From positions 78,134-142,133 of the forward strand of contig JACVRA010000334.1 of assembly GCA_019828545.1 (NCBI GenBank): a DNA stretch of 64,000 nt, written 5' to 3'. Of the stretch, positions 1-10,467 are shown one piece after another (position 1 is the stretch's first letter; each line of letters starts with the position of its first letter). The position numbers were made by a program, and so were the translations under genes. Below the pieces are notes generated by a model. The model was not told where the DNA came from. It made no database searches and saw only the letters and a program-made list of their open reading frames with translations. The stretch is from Paracamarosporium sp. OC-R06-R3 (Eukaryota > Ascomycota > Dothideomycetes > Pleosporales > Didymosphaeriaceae).

Positions 1-55
1 CAACGTAAGCATCCACACTCTCTTTACCATAACTGTCTTTGCAAATCTGACTCAC

Positions 56-781
56 CTTCTGCAATCTCAACGCCTTCGTGAAATGCCCGTTACTAAGCGC
101 CCAATAGGCGCCCGATAGCACCCAAGCCCCCATCGTCACGAAGCCGAAGATACCTGCGAAAACAAGGTTTATGCGAAGGGTGAAAAGCCAGAATGTACCG
201 AGCGCGAAACCCCAGACAAGCAGATACAGAGCGATGACGGCATTCATTTCTTTCGAGACCGCACCGGCCGCGGCGTCGCCGGCGCCATAAGAAGCGGCAA
301 GCCCGAGGGTGGGGAGTTGCAGGACGCCGAAGGAGAGCCAAAAGACGCAGAAGAGACCGCACACCATCATGGGAAAGAATTGGGCCTGGATCCAGAGGAA
401 TATTGTCGACAGAAGAAGTAGCACGGGGCCGGTGAAGAAGAAGATGCCAACGACGGCTTGTAGGCCGGATGCGCCGCCCCAGCCCATGAGAACCATGCTG
501 AATGTGAAGGTGGAAATCACGAAACTGTCGCGTTTGTTAATTCACAAAAGGCATCGGACACTCGGCCTGACGTACCCAAGAAAGCCCAAAGGTACAGCGT
601 TTGCGTATCTCGCGGCATTCTGGCTCGCATGCGGGACTTTGGGCGCCAGGTACAGGCGCTCGAACTGCTCTGGGCTCAGGGAGATGTTAGTCGTAGTGTG
701 AGACAGATGCGGCTCCTTTGCTATGTTGTTTGACTCCTTATTGGTCACGATGGGCTCTGTGGTGGCTGTAGTCGTAGTCAT
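56..781 (-). CDS. GPR1/FUN34/YaaH-family acetate transporter, 3' end outside window
   Basis: This is a plasma-membrane carrier of the GPR1/FUN34/YaaH family, known in fungi for acetate uptake and ammonium export. Exon 1 (781 down to 576) carries the family signature LSPEQFERLYLAPKVP and ends in PLGFLG. A 51-base intron (575-525, GTACGT..CGACAG) joins it to FVISTFTFSMVLMGWGG, restoring the conserved G-F-L-G-F-V-I. Exon 2 (524-56) encodes successive hydrophobic helices and the stretch ALRLQK. It then meets a GTGAGT donor at 55, so the last exon or exons lie beyond position 1. The chosen start begins MTTTTATTEP; an in-frame ATG at 820 is an alternative. It diverges from the gene at 1622. The splice model rests on consensus sites and family knowledge, and family assignment is strong. 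Confidence 0.85.
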
Positions 782-820
782 GTTTGCTGCAAAGAGTTTG
801 GAAGATACTGAAAGACACAC

Positions 821-1621
821 AAGCCGGGACGGTCAGCGGCCAGAGTTAAATCTCCTCCGCCACGATCCTCCATGTTCTCTGTCCCATGCATACGCCTGGC
901 TGCCCCGCTAGCTCACCTCATCGCATCCCACAACCCAGGCTTGACATCTCCGAGTTTGGACATTTCTCCTACGCCGCACGACACCCATTCGCTAGCTCTT
1001 TTGACATACGCTTGGTGATGAGACGCTATTGGCTGGGTGAATGTGTGGGGCAACGGGCCAAGGTCAAGGTGGTGTTCGTCCGAGTCAGGAACGAGCTTGG
1101 TGTTGTGGAGGATGTGCTTCCCCGCTCGTACCTGCACTGTCGGCAATTTACATCGTGCCTCTGATTGGCCGGCGCCATGTGGAACGTACGCCCTCAATCG
1201 GCCCTTTGTAGCCTGGACACTGGTCGAGTACCAATTTTTTGACTGGGTTGGTGCTTCGTGTAAGTGCATACAATAATTCCAACAACCATTGTTGCGGGAA
1301 AACAGCTGCTATTCTTGAAGATCTTCATTCCTGCGTCGCATCTCGGATGTTTCTAGTACGAACACCGACGACATTTCATGCGTTTGACAGCACTATCCCG
1401 AATCCTTTCGACGATCCGATCAGAGTGGCGAGCATGCTTGCATCTGACGTAGGTGATGTTGAAGTTGAGTGTCAGATTGTTGATTGCTGTTTTGACGATG
1501 CGAACTAGCGATAGTTCCGGAACGGCCCGGATCGCCGACGTGTCTGCCTACCTCTGTAACAACCCATCAGATTGGTCTCCTACCGTCCCATTTTAACTGT
1601 TCCTTTGCACAACTAGAGAAC
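821..1621. other. Divergent intergenic region
   Basis: This is an 800-base spacer between the divergent transporter gene and the gene at 1622. It presumably holds both promoters, and an inverted CCAAT (attgg) lies near 1029. The open frames inside overlap one another and look random. No gene was recognised. Confidence 0.5.
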
Positions 1622-2530
1622 ATGACTATCGAACTACCTTATAGCCTCCATAGCCGCTATGCATCGATCGCAATAGCCTGGACTGTGATCCTCATTCCAC
1701 CAATCTTCATCAATCTCGGCTTATTCTATGGCCTATGGTATGGGAGACCAGATCTAGATCGTTCGCTAGGTACTAATCTTTCCAATAAACCCTTCAGAGA
1801 GTTGGTCACTAATGTTTCCACAGTCCTTACGTTACCAACCGCGGTCCTTGGAATCTTCACCGCCATCGCCACAGTCGATCGGGTATGGAAGCTGATCCGC
1901 TTCTCACCAGAGTACCGCCCACTTAACGCTCCCCGTCATACTCTCGATGTATTCCAATGGGGCTACTTCCTTGTCCTGGTCACCATCTCCGCCTTGATTT
2001 CTTCTACACTCGCTCGAGAAGATAGCGACCACGATGACCACGATTTCCAGATTCGATTGATGTCCTTGCCAGCAGCGGTGCTCATGTATGTCGTTGCAAC
2101 GCTAACACTACTATCGCTAGTACTCAACCGCACTGGGTGGAAGTTGCCATTCCGCTTCGGTAGCGTGGGAGCAGGCAAAGTATTGAGACCGGCGGTGTAC
2201 TACATTGTCGAAGACGTCGTCGCCGTGGACGGGGGTGGCGGCATTGAATACCGCAAAGCGTTCGACGCGCGATACGACAACAGTCTAGTGTTCCGCCAGA
2301 TGATATTCGATCTGAGCCTGATATGGATGCTCTCGTTCTACGTCTTCGCTATCCTGTTCACAGTTCTAGTATTCAAACTGCCTAAAGCGGCGGTCTATGC
2401 GGTCGGGTGGGCGGGCCCGTTCCCACTGGCTGGTCTCATGGCAGTATGGACGACTTTCCATGTCAAAGCGAGATTGCGGCAGGAGCGCAAAAGTGAGCAA
2501 GAGGATGAGAGGACGCCATTACTGGAATGA
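1622..2530 (+). CDS. Six-span membrane protein, unknown function
   Basis: This is a single-exon gene for 302 residues with the start context ACATGAC. Hydrophobic segments lie near residues 13-39, 67-86, 111-130, 147-168, 227-251 and 257-276, so it is an integral membrane protein with about six spans. A hydrophilic, acidic loop (SDHDDHD) follows span 3. A loop of about 55 residues with V-E-D-V-V-A-V-D and four glycines separates spans 4 and 5. The C-terminus is charged and ends in ERTPLLE, a dileucine-type motif of the kind used for vacuolar or endosomal sorting (inference). I do not recognise a named family. Similar single-exon membrane proteins are common in Dothideomycete genomes, but no function is claimed. 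Confidence 0.75.
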   Translation: MTIELPYSLHSRYASIAIAWTVILIPPIFINLGLFYGLWYGRPDLDRSLGTNLSNKPFRELVTNVSTVLTLPTAVLGIFTAIATVDRVWKLIRFSPEYRPLNAPRHTLDVFQWGYFLVLVTISALISSTLAREDSDHDDHDFQIRLMSLPAAVLMYVVATLTLLSLVLNRTGWKLPFRFGSVGAGKVLRPAVYYIVEDVVAVDGGGGIEYRKAFDARYDNSLVFRQMIFDLSLIWMLSFYVFAILFTVLVFKLPKAAVYAVGWAGPFPLAGLMAVWTTFHVKARLRQERKSEQEDERTPLLE

Positions 2531-3437
2531 GAATAGCGTGGGATGACAGGACACGTACCATCGGATCACTGAGCAACAACAAAACACAACTTACGAACCG
2601 TCTTCGATGTTCACTTTATCATTGTTCCTAACTTTCTTTTCCGTAGCAATGAAGCGACCAAAACCTGGAAACGTCGTCTTTGGAGCGCGTGTCTAGGTGG
2701 GCTCTGAGGGCTGTGTAGCCAAGACGCTAGAGGGAGCTAGTTGTTTTAGGAAAGGTCTCGGTCAAGAAGCTTGGCCGAAGAAGCTTGACCGAGAATCGCG
2801 CCTTGGATCCGTGATAGCGACTCTCGTTTTAGACTCTGCTATCGGATGTAGACGATGGAATTGCAATAGAAGCTTGCGCTCAGCGACTCTGTACGCATTG
2901 CCGTTGCTTTGTAGCTCAGGGCGTACACTGATGCTGATGACGTAGGTAGCGCTCGCACAATCGTCAGTGTACTACCCTACCGTCACACTGTGCCCTGCAT
3001 TTGAACCCTATAGTAACGGACGTGAGTCACATCAAGCTTTACCACACAAGCCCTACCGATCACTGCTTTGTTGGTTGGCATGGTTTATCGTCCGTATTTT
3101 GGCCCCAAATCATCCGGGTCGCAACGGTTCTGCATCAATGACGAAATAGATCTGTTGGAGAGTAACACAACGATGGTACTGGTCAACGCGCATTATCAGT
3201 CCCCTGCAATGTTTTCAAGGTTCCCAGAGATACAGACATGCCACCCTCTAGATAGCATGGCTTCCATTACAAAGTCGCTTTCACCGCGGCAGCTGCAGCA
3301 CATCACCTTTTGCTTACGAGCGTCAAGCTCTCCGTACCTCTTCCATATATATACAGCATTTATCAAGCAAATATACATCCCTCCTCACCATAAAATCCCA
3401 TCTTCATGGTTCATATTCATAGACAATGTAATCTACG
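2531..3437. other. Intergenic region with a stem-loop and a TATA-like box
   Basis: No gene was seen. It contains a perfect 10-base inverted repeat (2757-2766 and 2784-2793, ctcggtcaag/cttgaccgag). A TATATATA box at 3346-3353 lies about 85 bases before the likely start of the decayed DUF3176 gene and is probably its old promoter. Confidence 0.5.
2757..2793. repeat. 10-bp inverted repeat, stem-loop
   Basis: The arms ctcggtcaag and cttgaccgag are exact reverse complements separated by 17 bases. The loop itself repeats AAGCTTG-like words. It is short, and no mobile-element context was seen. Confidence 0.5.
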
Positions 3438-5062
3438 ATGAAAATGCCCGAGTCCGTGGAAGTGAGTGACACGCTATTGAACGACAGGGTTGAAGCACCA
3501 GTGCAAATACGGTAATCACACAACTAGCAATCACTCTGGCTGTGAGAGGTACGCTTCGGCGCCACTGTCGCAATACTCAAATCCATGCAGAACAAGAACC
3601 TGTACCAATGGAAACCACAATATAACGGCCATCATCTAACCCTCAACACGGCCATTACGATCCTTCGTACTACCACCAAGGCACTCGCGCTGTTCGTTGT
3701 ATGCTCATCCATTGCTCAATCCAAGCGGATGCTGTTCAAGGAGTCTACGCCACCTCGCAAACTACAGGAACTCCACTGATTCGAAAATGCGAGTCGTGGT
3801 CTACTGGGCATGCTTCTACTTCTACCGCATCTTCGCTTCAGGTCATGGGTCGCTTTGGAGGGTGCAGTCGTTACCATCGCCGCCCTTGGCAAGGACACTT
3901 TTGCTCCGTAAGTCGTAACGTACGCTTATATAGACGACTCAGTAGTATCGGCCACTAAATTCTATTACCCTTCGAAAAATCCGGAAACGGTTGAATTATT
4001 AGGTGATGGTAGCATCACACTAGACCCCACGTCACTTGTCTACATTTTTCCCATTTTGAGGCTGACATGAGAACTTCACAATCTCACGCCGATGTCAGCA
4101 TGCAAGGTGCCGTCTTGGTAGGAGTGGCTGACCCGAAACTGAAGCAAAGCTTCTTCTTTTGCAACAATAAGACGAAATGTACATAGATTAGCTCGTATAT
4201 CAAGATTTGATTCTCTAGCCACTGTGAGAATAATATAGCGGCGGCATTAGCCACTACTAACTCCACAGAAGGGGAAGCACTGAGTTCCTGATATCGAATG
4301 AAAACACCCCGATGTATGTTAATCTATGGATTCATTAACCCATTCTAAACTCAGATTAAGGTCAATGCGGTTCTCTCGCAAGCCAGTTCCTTCGACGGAG
4401 CAATAAGAGACCAAAAAGCCAACCCAGAATTCATCTGCATTGCCATTTTAAGATCCTTTATGTCTAAGGTCCCCATCAACCAAGATGAGTACACCAACTC
4501 CCTCAATGTGACAGAGTGCACAATCAGCTTGGTGATCCATCGCATGGAGGAGGCCTTGGTCTAGATTTCGCGATTCGACTACTAGAAATCTGACGCGCGA
4601 TTGGAGCAAGGGGATTGAGCAAAAACAGGTGATCCTGCAGTTTCTAACATTGCGTTCATGGAACATGAGGAGAAAGTAGCTGTTCGTATCATGCCTGCCG
4701 ACCTGGTTAGCCTTGGCCATTTCTTCGAATCTCCGCGATTCAGCGGTAATCTCTTGGCGGGAGACACGGGAAACTCCGGCGATTCGTCTAGTATTATCGG
4801 CGGGGATAGCCCAGGAGTTAGGAATATGCTGTCTGATGTCGACGTTGCTATGAAGCAAATGACTGATGCTGTGATCGCTCAGATCTTCACCCGATGCTAC
4901 AGGTCTACCTATCTCTGCGATCTAGCTGAGAGTGATTTAAATAGGGACAGTAGTGTTGTGGTTAGAGTACACTGGGCATGGCTAAGTTTGCCTGCTGCAA
5001 TCTTTGCTATCACGCTTGTAGTACTCGTAGCTACGGCGCTAGATAATCGACGAAGTCGCTGA
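3438..5062 (+). pseudogene. Decayed DUF3176-family membrane protein gene
   Basis: DUF3176 proteins are fungal membrane proteins of unknown function, with transmembrane helices near the N-terminus and one at the C-terminus. Pieces in family order can be read here. A possible start is at 3438 (MKMPESVE). The N-terminal block reads LTLNTAITILRTTTKALALF, then SKRMLF and PRKLQELH (3585 on). After a TGA at 3777 the same frame continues FENASRGLLG and then AALGKDTFAP, to a GTAAGT donor at 3908. A piece with NVTECTISLVIHRMEE lies near 4500 and stops at a TAG. The C-terminal piece at 4658-5062 ends VHWAWLSLPAAIFAITLVV followed by basic residues, the usual last helix of the family. In-frame stops and frame breaks mean no full protein can be made. 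The whole length, about 1.6 kb, matches a complete gene rather than a fragment. The family call comes from motif recognition. Confidence 0.7.
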
Positions 5063-6501
5063 GCTGCATAGAAGACTTCTTCATCCGATTCTACGACGTA
5101 ACCTAATCTCGAAGGACGAAGATGGAACGGGGTTATTGAGCACGGACTTGAAAAGTATTAAGGAGATGTAGAGATGGCGAAACAAACTAGGGCAAAGCTG
5201 GAATAACTCTGCTAAATCGAGGGTAGAAAGACTGCTGAGTGTCTATCATTTATCTGAAGCGCGACCTTAAGCGCTTGGAGTTCTTATAGGTTGGACGTTA
5301 TTATAATTCTTGTACCAAAACTACCTCACCCAAGCCCGCTAAAGCCTGCTGCACAAGATGCCGATTCAGTGCAGCTATGATATCGAGGCATTCACAGCTA
5401 ACGAACTCGACGGCGCGGTGGAAAGGAACAGTCGCACGTAGCAAGGGCTTCCGTTGGACAGCTGTTGAGTGTTAGCTAATCCTAGCATATCAGATACTGT
5501 CGATCTTACATAAGGATCAAGAACAATCCATCAAGCAACGGCACCCCCAGCAATGACCTACCCGAGACTGATATGTATGCCCCTTATCCTTCCACTGGTT
5601 GAGGTCTGCTCGATGTTGGTCGAACTGCGTGCTGTCGACGTCGAAACTAAGAGTCAAGCACGTAAAGAAGAACATCTTCCGCTGCGTTCTTAGAACATTT
5701 TCAGGCTCTTAGTGCAAGGCTGGCGTCGCCGATCTGCCTTCCTTGTAGGAGTCTCCCTGTACCGCCACGACGTTAGCTGTAACTAGCCATCCTTTAAATA
5801 CTGTTGCGTTGACCGGTCTTATCACTCCTACTATCGTTAACCAGTGTCGAAGTGACACTTTCAGCATCGCATCTTTCCAAGTGGAATACATTCCTCTACC
5901 CAAACTGTAACTTGACGCTGCGAAGAAATGGACAACGCTCCTAATGTCGCGGAACGTCGCTCAGCGAATGATGTTCGAGGCATTTGAATGCTTCTGTAAG
6001 GTACCCGTACGACCTGTTCTCGAGTTTTAAAACCTCTAGATATAGTCCCGAATCGACCAGCGAATATGCCTGATGTGTGGTGGCCTGTCGCCTCAAGCAA
6101 GCATTTCAGACTAGGGATTTATTTCGATAAGCTCATATAGCCACCAAACGCTATTTAGAAGTGCTGAGAAAGCACGTGAGAGGGGTTAATTTCGATTCCA
6201 TAGGAGAGACAGACGTACGAGTCTTGTGATCCGAGAGCAAATGCCTCCAATATGTCATATTATCACCCAGCACTCGGACTCGGACTCGGTACGGATCGGA
6301 TAATTTGATATCCGAAGTGGTCAATGCATGATTAATAGTATATATGAGTCTACTCACATCATTCAGAACTCAACTTTACCTCGATGTAAACCATGGTTCA
6401 CACGTAAATGAGATCTTCATAAACAAGATCAACCACCCTCACGGTCATCCCAGGGCGAATCCACGAGTCAAGAATCTCTTCACAACCAAGTCTTCGTCAA
6501 C
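5063..6501. other. Intergenic region
   Basis: Only short open frames on both strands were found and none is recognisable. A TATATAT box at 6339-6345 lies 157 bases before the ATG at 6502 and may serve that gene. Confidence 0.5.
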
Positions 6502-7413
6502 ATGACTATAAACCCTTGTTCTCTTCCTGATTCACCCATAATACTTACAAAGACAGAGCTCGGCGAGGTCTTCAACACGATCAGAAAGGAAAGGAATGCA
6601 AGTAACCCACACACAACCATCGAGCAGGATCTGATCGAACGTTGCACCTTCGAAAGTGACGATCCCAACGATCTAACGAGGAAATACTACGCTTGGTTAA
6701 AAGCGCGCGCAAAACGCATCGACGTGAGCGAACTAGTCAAAAAAACATGGAACGACACAACTGCGCACGACATGAGGGATGTACTCGACATGCTTATAGG
6801 TTGCCTCGTACCACCTGCATATCGTTTTGGTGAAGTTGAAGGATTGCCGGTGACGATCACCATATGCACCTTGTTCGAGAGTCCATATTATGTACCGGAC
6901 TCGGTCGATGACCCATCAAAAGCTAGAGGAGATGGTCCGTTCATTTACACTAACAGCGATTTGCTCTTGCCTTCAAATGCGCACAGCCCACCGTCAAAAG
7001 CCCCAGCTTTTGAGGACTCTCCAGCCATTGTGGATACTATGCTCGGCGCGAATTGTAGCATTGAGGTGCCGATTCGATTCAACACAAAGCTAGTGCACTT
7101 GGGAAGACTCTCCGCATATGTTGAGAGTGAAAGGAGTTTAGAAATGCCATATTCCGCGGTGGGAAAACTCGTCGACGATCAAGTTGAAGGAATATTCGCC
7201 ATACCCATTCACGGAAGACGCAGGGTAGACGGCGTCAGTTACGATGACCACTCGGATTATGACGGAACCATGGAGGAATTTGAGGCAGCCTGGGAGCCGA
7301 CGAAGAGGGGTGTATACTTTTTAGGGAAAGACTTTGGCGACTGTGCTAACAGTAAATGGACCTTTTGTTTCCCCGCCGAACGCATTGATGTGTTAGGTGG
7401 GGAGGAATTGTGA
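6502..7413 (+). CDS. Hypothetical protein, 303 aa
   Basis: This is a single-exon ORF with a good start context (CAACATGAC) and an upstream TATA-like box. The protein is soluble and mildly acidic, with no signal peptide and no membrane span. Visible features are an alpha-helical N-terminal third (about residues 15-105, many charged residues), a middle region rich in Pro and Ser (about 140-175), and an acidic patch DDHSDYDG near residue 250, followed by aromatic-rich sequence to the end. I do not recognise a family. Its neighbours are a decayed gene upstream and a broken gene downstream, so it sits in a degrading stretch. The ORF itself is intact and long enough that it is unlikely to be chance. 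Confidence 0.6.
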   Translation: MTINPCSLPDSPIILTKTELGEVFNTIRKERNASNPHTTIEQDLIERCTFESDDPNDLTRKYYAWLKARAKRIDVSELVKKTWNDTTAHDMRDVLDMLIGCLVPPAYRFGEVEGLPVTITICTLFESPYYVPDSVDDPSKARGDGPFIYTNSDLLLPSNAHSPPSKAPAFEDSPAIVDTMLGANCSIEVPIRFNTKLVHLGRLSAYVESERSLEMPYSAVGKLVDDQVEGIFAIPIHGRRRVDGVSYDDHSDYDGTMEEFEAAWEPTKRGVYFLGKDFGDCANSKWTFCFPAERIDVLGGEEL

Positions 7414-7742
7414 CAGCCTGCTCGAGGTGGAAACGGGGCACGGGTTAAGCGTTTGACTATTTCTGCTTCTGACTCGATTATTTGTCCTGTAATACTCTCC
7501 CATACGAGCATATTCTTGTGGGCCTCATCTGGTTGACATTCGCTCCATTGGGCAGAGCTTGCTGTTCAAATGTGAAATCAACCCTCAAACCATATCTCGC
7601 TATTGTGCTGCACCCACACCCCCCGCCCTCAGGAATCAACCACTCAACCCGAGCCCGGAACTAAAGAGCGTCTTTTTCTGCTGGGAGTGCAACATTCAGT
7701 GAGCCTCAGGGCAAGTCACGAGTAAAAGGCAGCTTCCTGGTC
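7414..7742. other. Short intergenic region
   Basis: This 329-base gap between two same-strand genes includes a C-rich tract (cacccacaccccccgccctc, around 7610). No gene was seen. Confidence 0.5.
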
Positions 7743-9038
7743 ATGCAGATCAAGATGCAGGTACCTACATATGACCTGGGATGTTTGGGCTGCCCGGAGC
7801 TCAACCGTGACAAAGCAAAAAACCGCACTCTACGACACGAGGCTCAAGTCTCTTCTCTATGCAAAGAAATTGCGTCTAAAGCCACGGCGATTCGGCTGTT
7901 TCCCAAATTGGTCGAGTCTGCGAAACAGGTGGTTCTCGAATCGGTCGAGTCTGAAAACGAGCGATCGCCGGCAGAGTTCGAATCTTATGCAGCAACATAT
8001 GCCCAAGCGCTGGTGTCATCATGTGAGAAGTGGAGAGCACGACTTCTAGAACCTTGGGCGCAAGTAGTACAACAATACGTATTAGAACAGGGTACTAGAA
8101 GTGCAGAACTCCTAGCAACGATTGAAGATGCGCAACAACAGCTACAAGAGAGCTTTGACGACCTGTCTAGAAGATTTACGGGCGTAAACTTCGACAACAA
8201 CGCCTCAACGCTAGCTTGCGACCCGATTGTACTTATCGAGTACTACTGGTACAGCTGGTGCTATCCTAAGGGCGCAAAGACACTGAATGATCTTGAGCAG
8301 TATCGTAAGTAGCTAGAGCTCGTATGAATGGCTCTCGCTGACGTTCATTAAGGGGCCGAGACAAAGAAAGCCTTCACAGAAGCGTTTAGGGAGCTTTGCG
8401 CGTTGACAAACGCGACTGAAAAGCTCCAAGCTTCTCCAAAAGCGATTGGGGATGCTAACGTTTCTCGACATCCGATGAAAGAGATTGAAAAGTTGATGAA
8501 ATCCGTCTTGCCAAACATGACCTGTATATATTCTTTCGATGGCTCCTAGATCGTAACTAGTACTGCTCCTATGTGGAGAAACGAATCGCAACGCGAACAG
8601 CTAGAAGAACAACGAATTCAACGTATCAAAGGATGTCGACTATATGAAACACATCTGAAGCCATGCTACGAATATTTGTTGGAACAAGAGTTAAGAGCGG
8701 GAGCATCAGGGCTGAAAGGTAAACAATGTCAAGATCTTCTACCAGAGAGTATGAAGATTCGCCTGTTCGAGAAGTACAACGTCCTCGGATTCGCAGTCGA
8801 CAACACTCTAAGTTTTCGAGAACCGTGTGAGTTTGATTCCGCAATACACGTCTTTCCAGCTGGGACAAAGATTACAAAAGAGTGGGGTGATCTCAAGCTT
8901 CGTCAGTTCACAAAGAGGGCGACCTCTTGTGCGGAGGCTGAACTTGTCGTTCTGTTGTATGAGTGGATCGAGGCACTCAGGTCCGATTGCCCGGTGGATG
9001 ATTGTGTTGGAGCCAAGGATGGGTTCTTGCACGTTTAA
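7743..9038 (+). pseudogene. Unknown helical protein gene with one in-frame stop
   Basis: Exon 1 (7743-8304) ends at a GTAAGT donor. A 48-base intron (8305-8352) has CTGAC as branch site and ends TTAAG. Exon 2 (8353 on) continues in frame as RAETKKAFTEAFRELCALT. One TAG at 8547-8549, codon 253, interrupts it. After it the same frame stays open to 9038 (MWRNESQREQLEEQRIQRIK... KDGFLHV). I found no intron that removes the stop and keeps the frame. The product would be 415 residues, mostly charged helices, with one likely coiled coil around residues 90-150 and another just after the stop. I do not recognise a family. A CAG-to-TAG change (C to T before A) would explain the break. Alternatives are stop readthrough, a sequencing error or two separate genes. 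Confidence 0.5.
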
Positions 9039-10467
9039 GTTTGGTATGTATCACACATCGACTTCTTGCTCCAGCATTCGTTACAGGATCTCTCCCAGCA
9101 TAACGTGTGTACGTTTCTGACTTTGAGGATAGGTCCACGCGTGCCGACCACACAGTCCCGTTGCTAAGCGTCTCATGTGCTACGGGATTTCCGAAAGACA
9201 CGTGTACGGCGCCATCGATGCTGCTTTGAACCAGACGTTTTTCTTCTTTTGTCTGCGTGTCATCAAATGAAGTACGATGGTTTGTTGTGTCTTATAAATC
9301 AAAGAAGAGAAGCGTTCAAAGAGAGAATGGGAGAGAAGGAAAAGCATGGTAAGAAGAGGGCAGAAGAGTGCGCAGCGACTACTACGCGCATATCCAATAG
9401 ACTACCCAAAGACGAGGAGAGAGACTGCCTCCCAGGATCCACTACTCAAATTCTCCCTCACGGGTAGCAAATAACTTTTCTTTGGCTGAATGACGTAAAG
9501 AAGGACATCCAATGCTACTCTACATAAGACCCAATGAGTATAGTGCTAAAGGAGTATCACCTACATTGTGGAAGCTCTTATCTGCGACAGCCGCCATAGA
9601 AACAAAATAACGGTGAGCGGACAAGAACAAAAGGTAATAGGTGAAAAACCCCTCTGTTGGGCGCTGTTAAAATCCCCCTTATTATGCCTTTTTGAGCCAA
9701 ACAATGGAAGTTGGATCAGTTATCGTTGTCCAAATGTTCTATGTCGAGTCGCACGCTACGATTTGTTTAACCTACGACCTCACGCTCCTAACACTCTACC
9801 TTTTTGCAAACCTCAGCATCGGCTTGTATTATGTGTGAGCAAACTTGGTATGTCGTATGGTGTCTCCGCGCAGCGCATGTCATGTCGGGAGCATTACAAG
9901 CCCTCATGACTTCTATATCAAATGCGCAGTGCAAGGATGAGGCTTTGGGGTCTCTTCGGTGAAGTAGCGGTCTCGTGGTGATCGGGTCCCAGGAATCTGA
10001 CGTTGGTAGATAGACCCAAGTATCTTTATCGCTCTGGCGTTAGTTTAACGTAAGCGAACCATCTGATGGCGTGTTGTGTAGTAAGCTAGCGACGTAGGGC
10101 CTTCACACCTTCACGTATTAGCGCTAGCTGATCTCGCAGCTCTACTGGTATACCCAATTAAAGTCAACTACATTCCTGCTAGTCTCTTCCTAAAAGTCTT
10201 ACCATGTGAAGCGCTCTATACCCGATCTAGGTCACTGCTGTACTCGTCCTAATAATGCTCTGACACTGTGAACCGCAACTACACTGCACAATCTCTAGCG
10301 TTGTTACCTCCTTCACTAGGCATGCGCGCCACTAGCGTCACAAACCTAACCAGAATATACGCATTCCCCCCAGCAAGCAGCGTTTCAAAAATAGTATTGA
10401 GTTAATAATAGTCAGCAGACGTTATCGTTCTGTTCTACGTCTGACCTAACAAAACGTTTGCTAGCTC
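9039..10467. other. Intergenic region
   Basis: A 1.4-kb gap in which the genes at 7743 and 10468 converge. Short frames exist, such as a basic one at 9177-9467, but nothing is recognisable. No clear repeat was seen. Confidence 0.5.

Noticed and set aside
913..1269. 118-residue minus-strand frame
   Set aside because: It sits in a divergent promoter region, overlaps plus-strand frames and has no recognisable motif.
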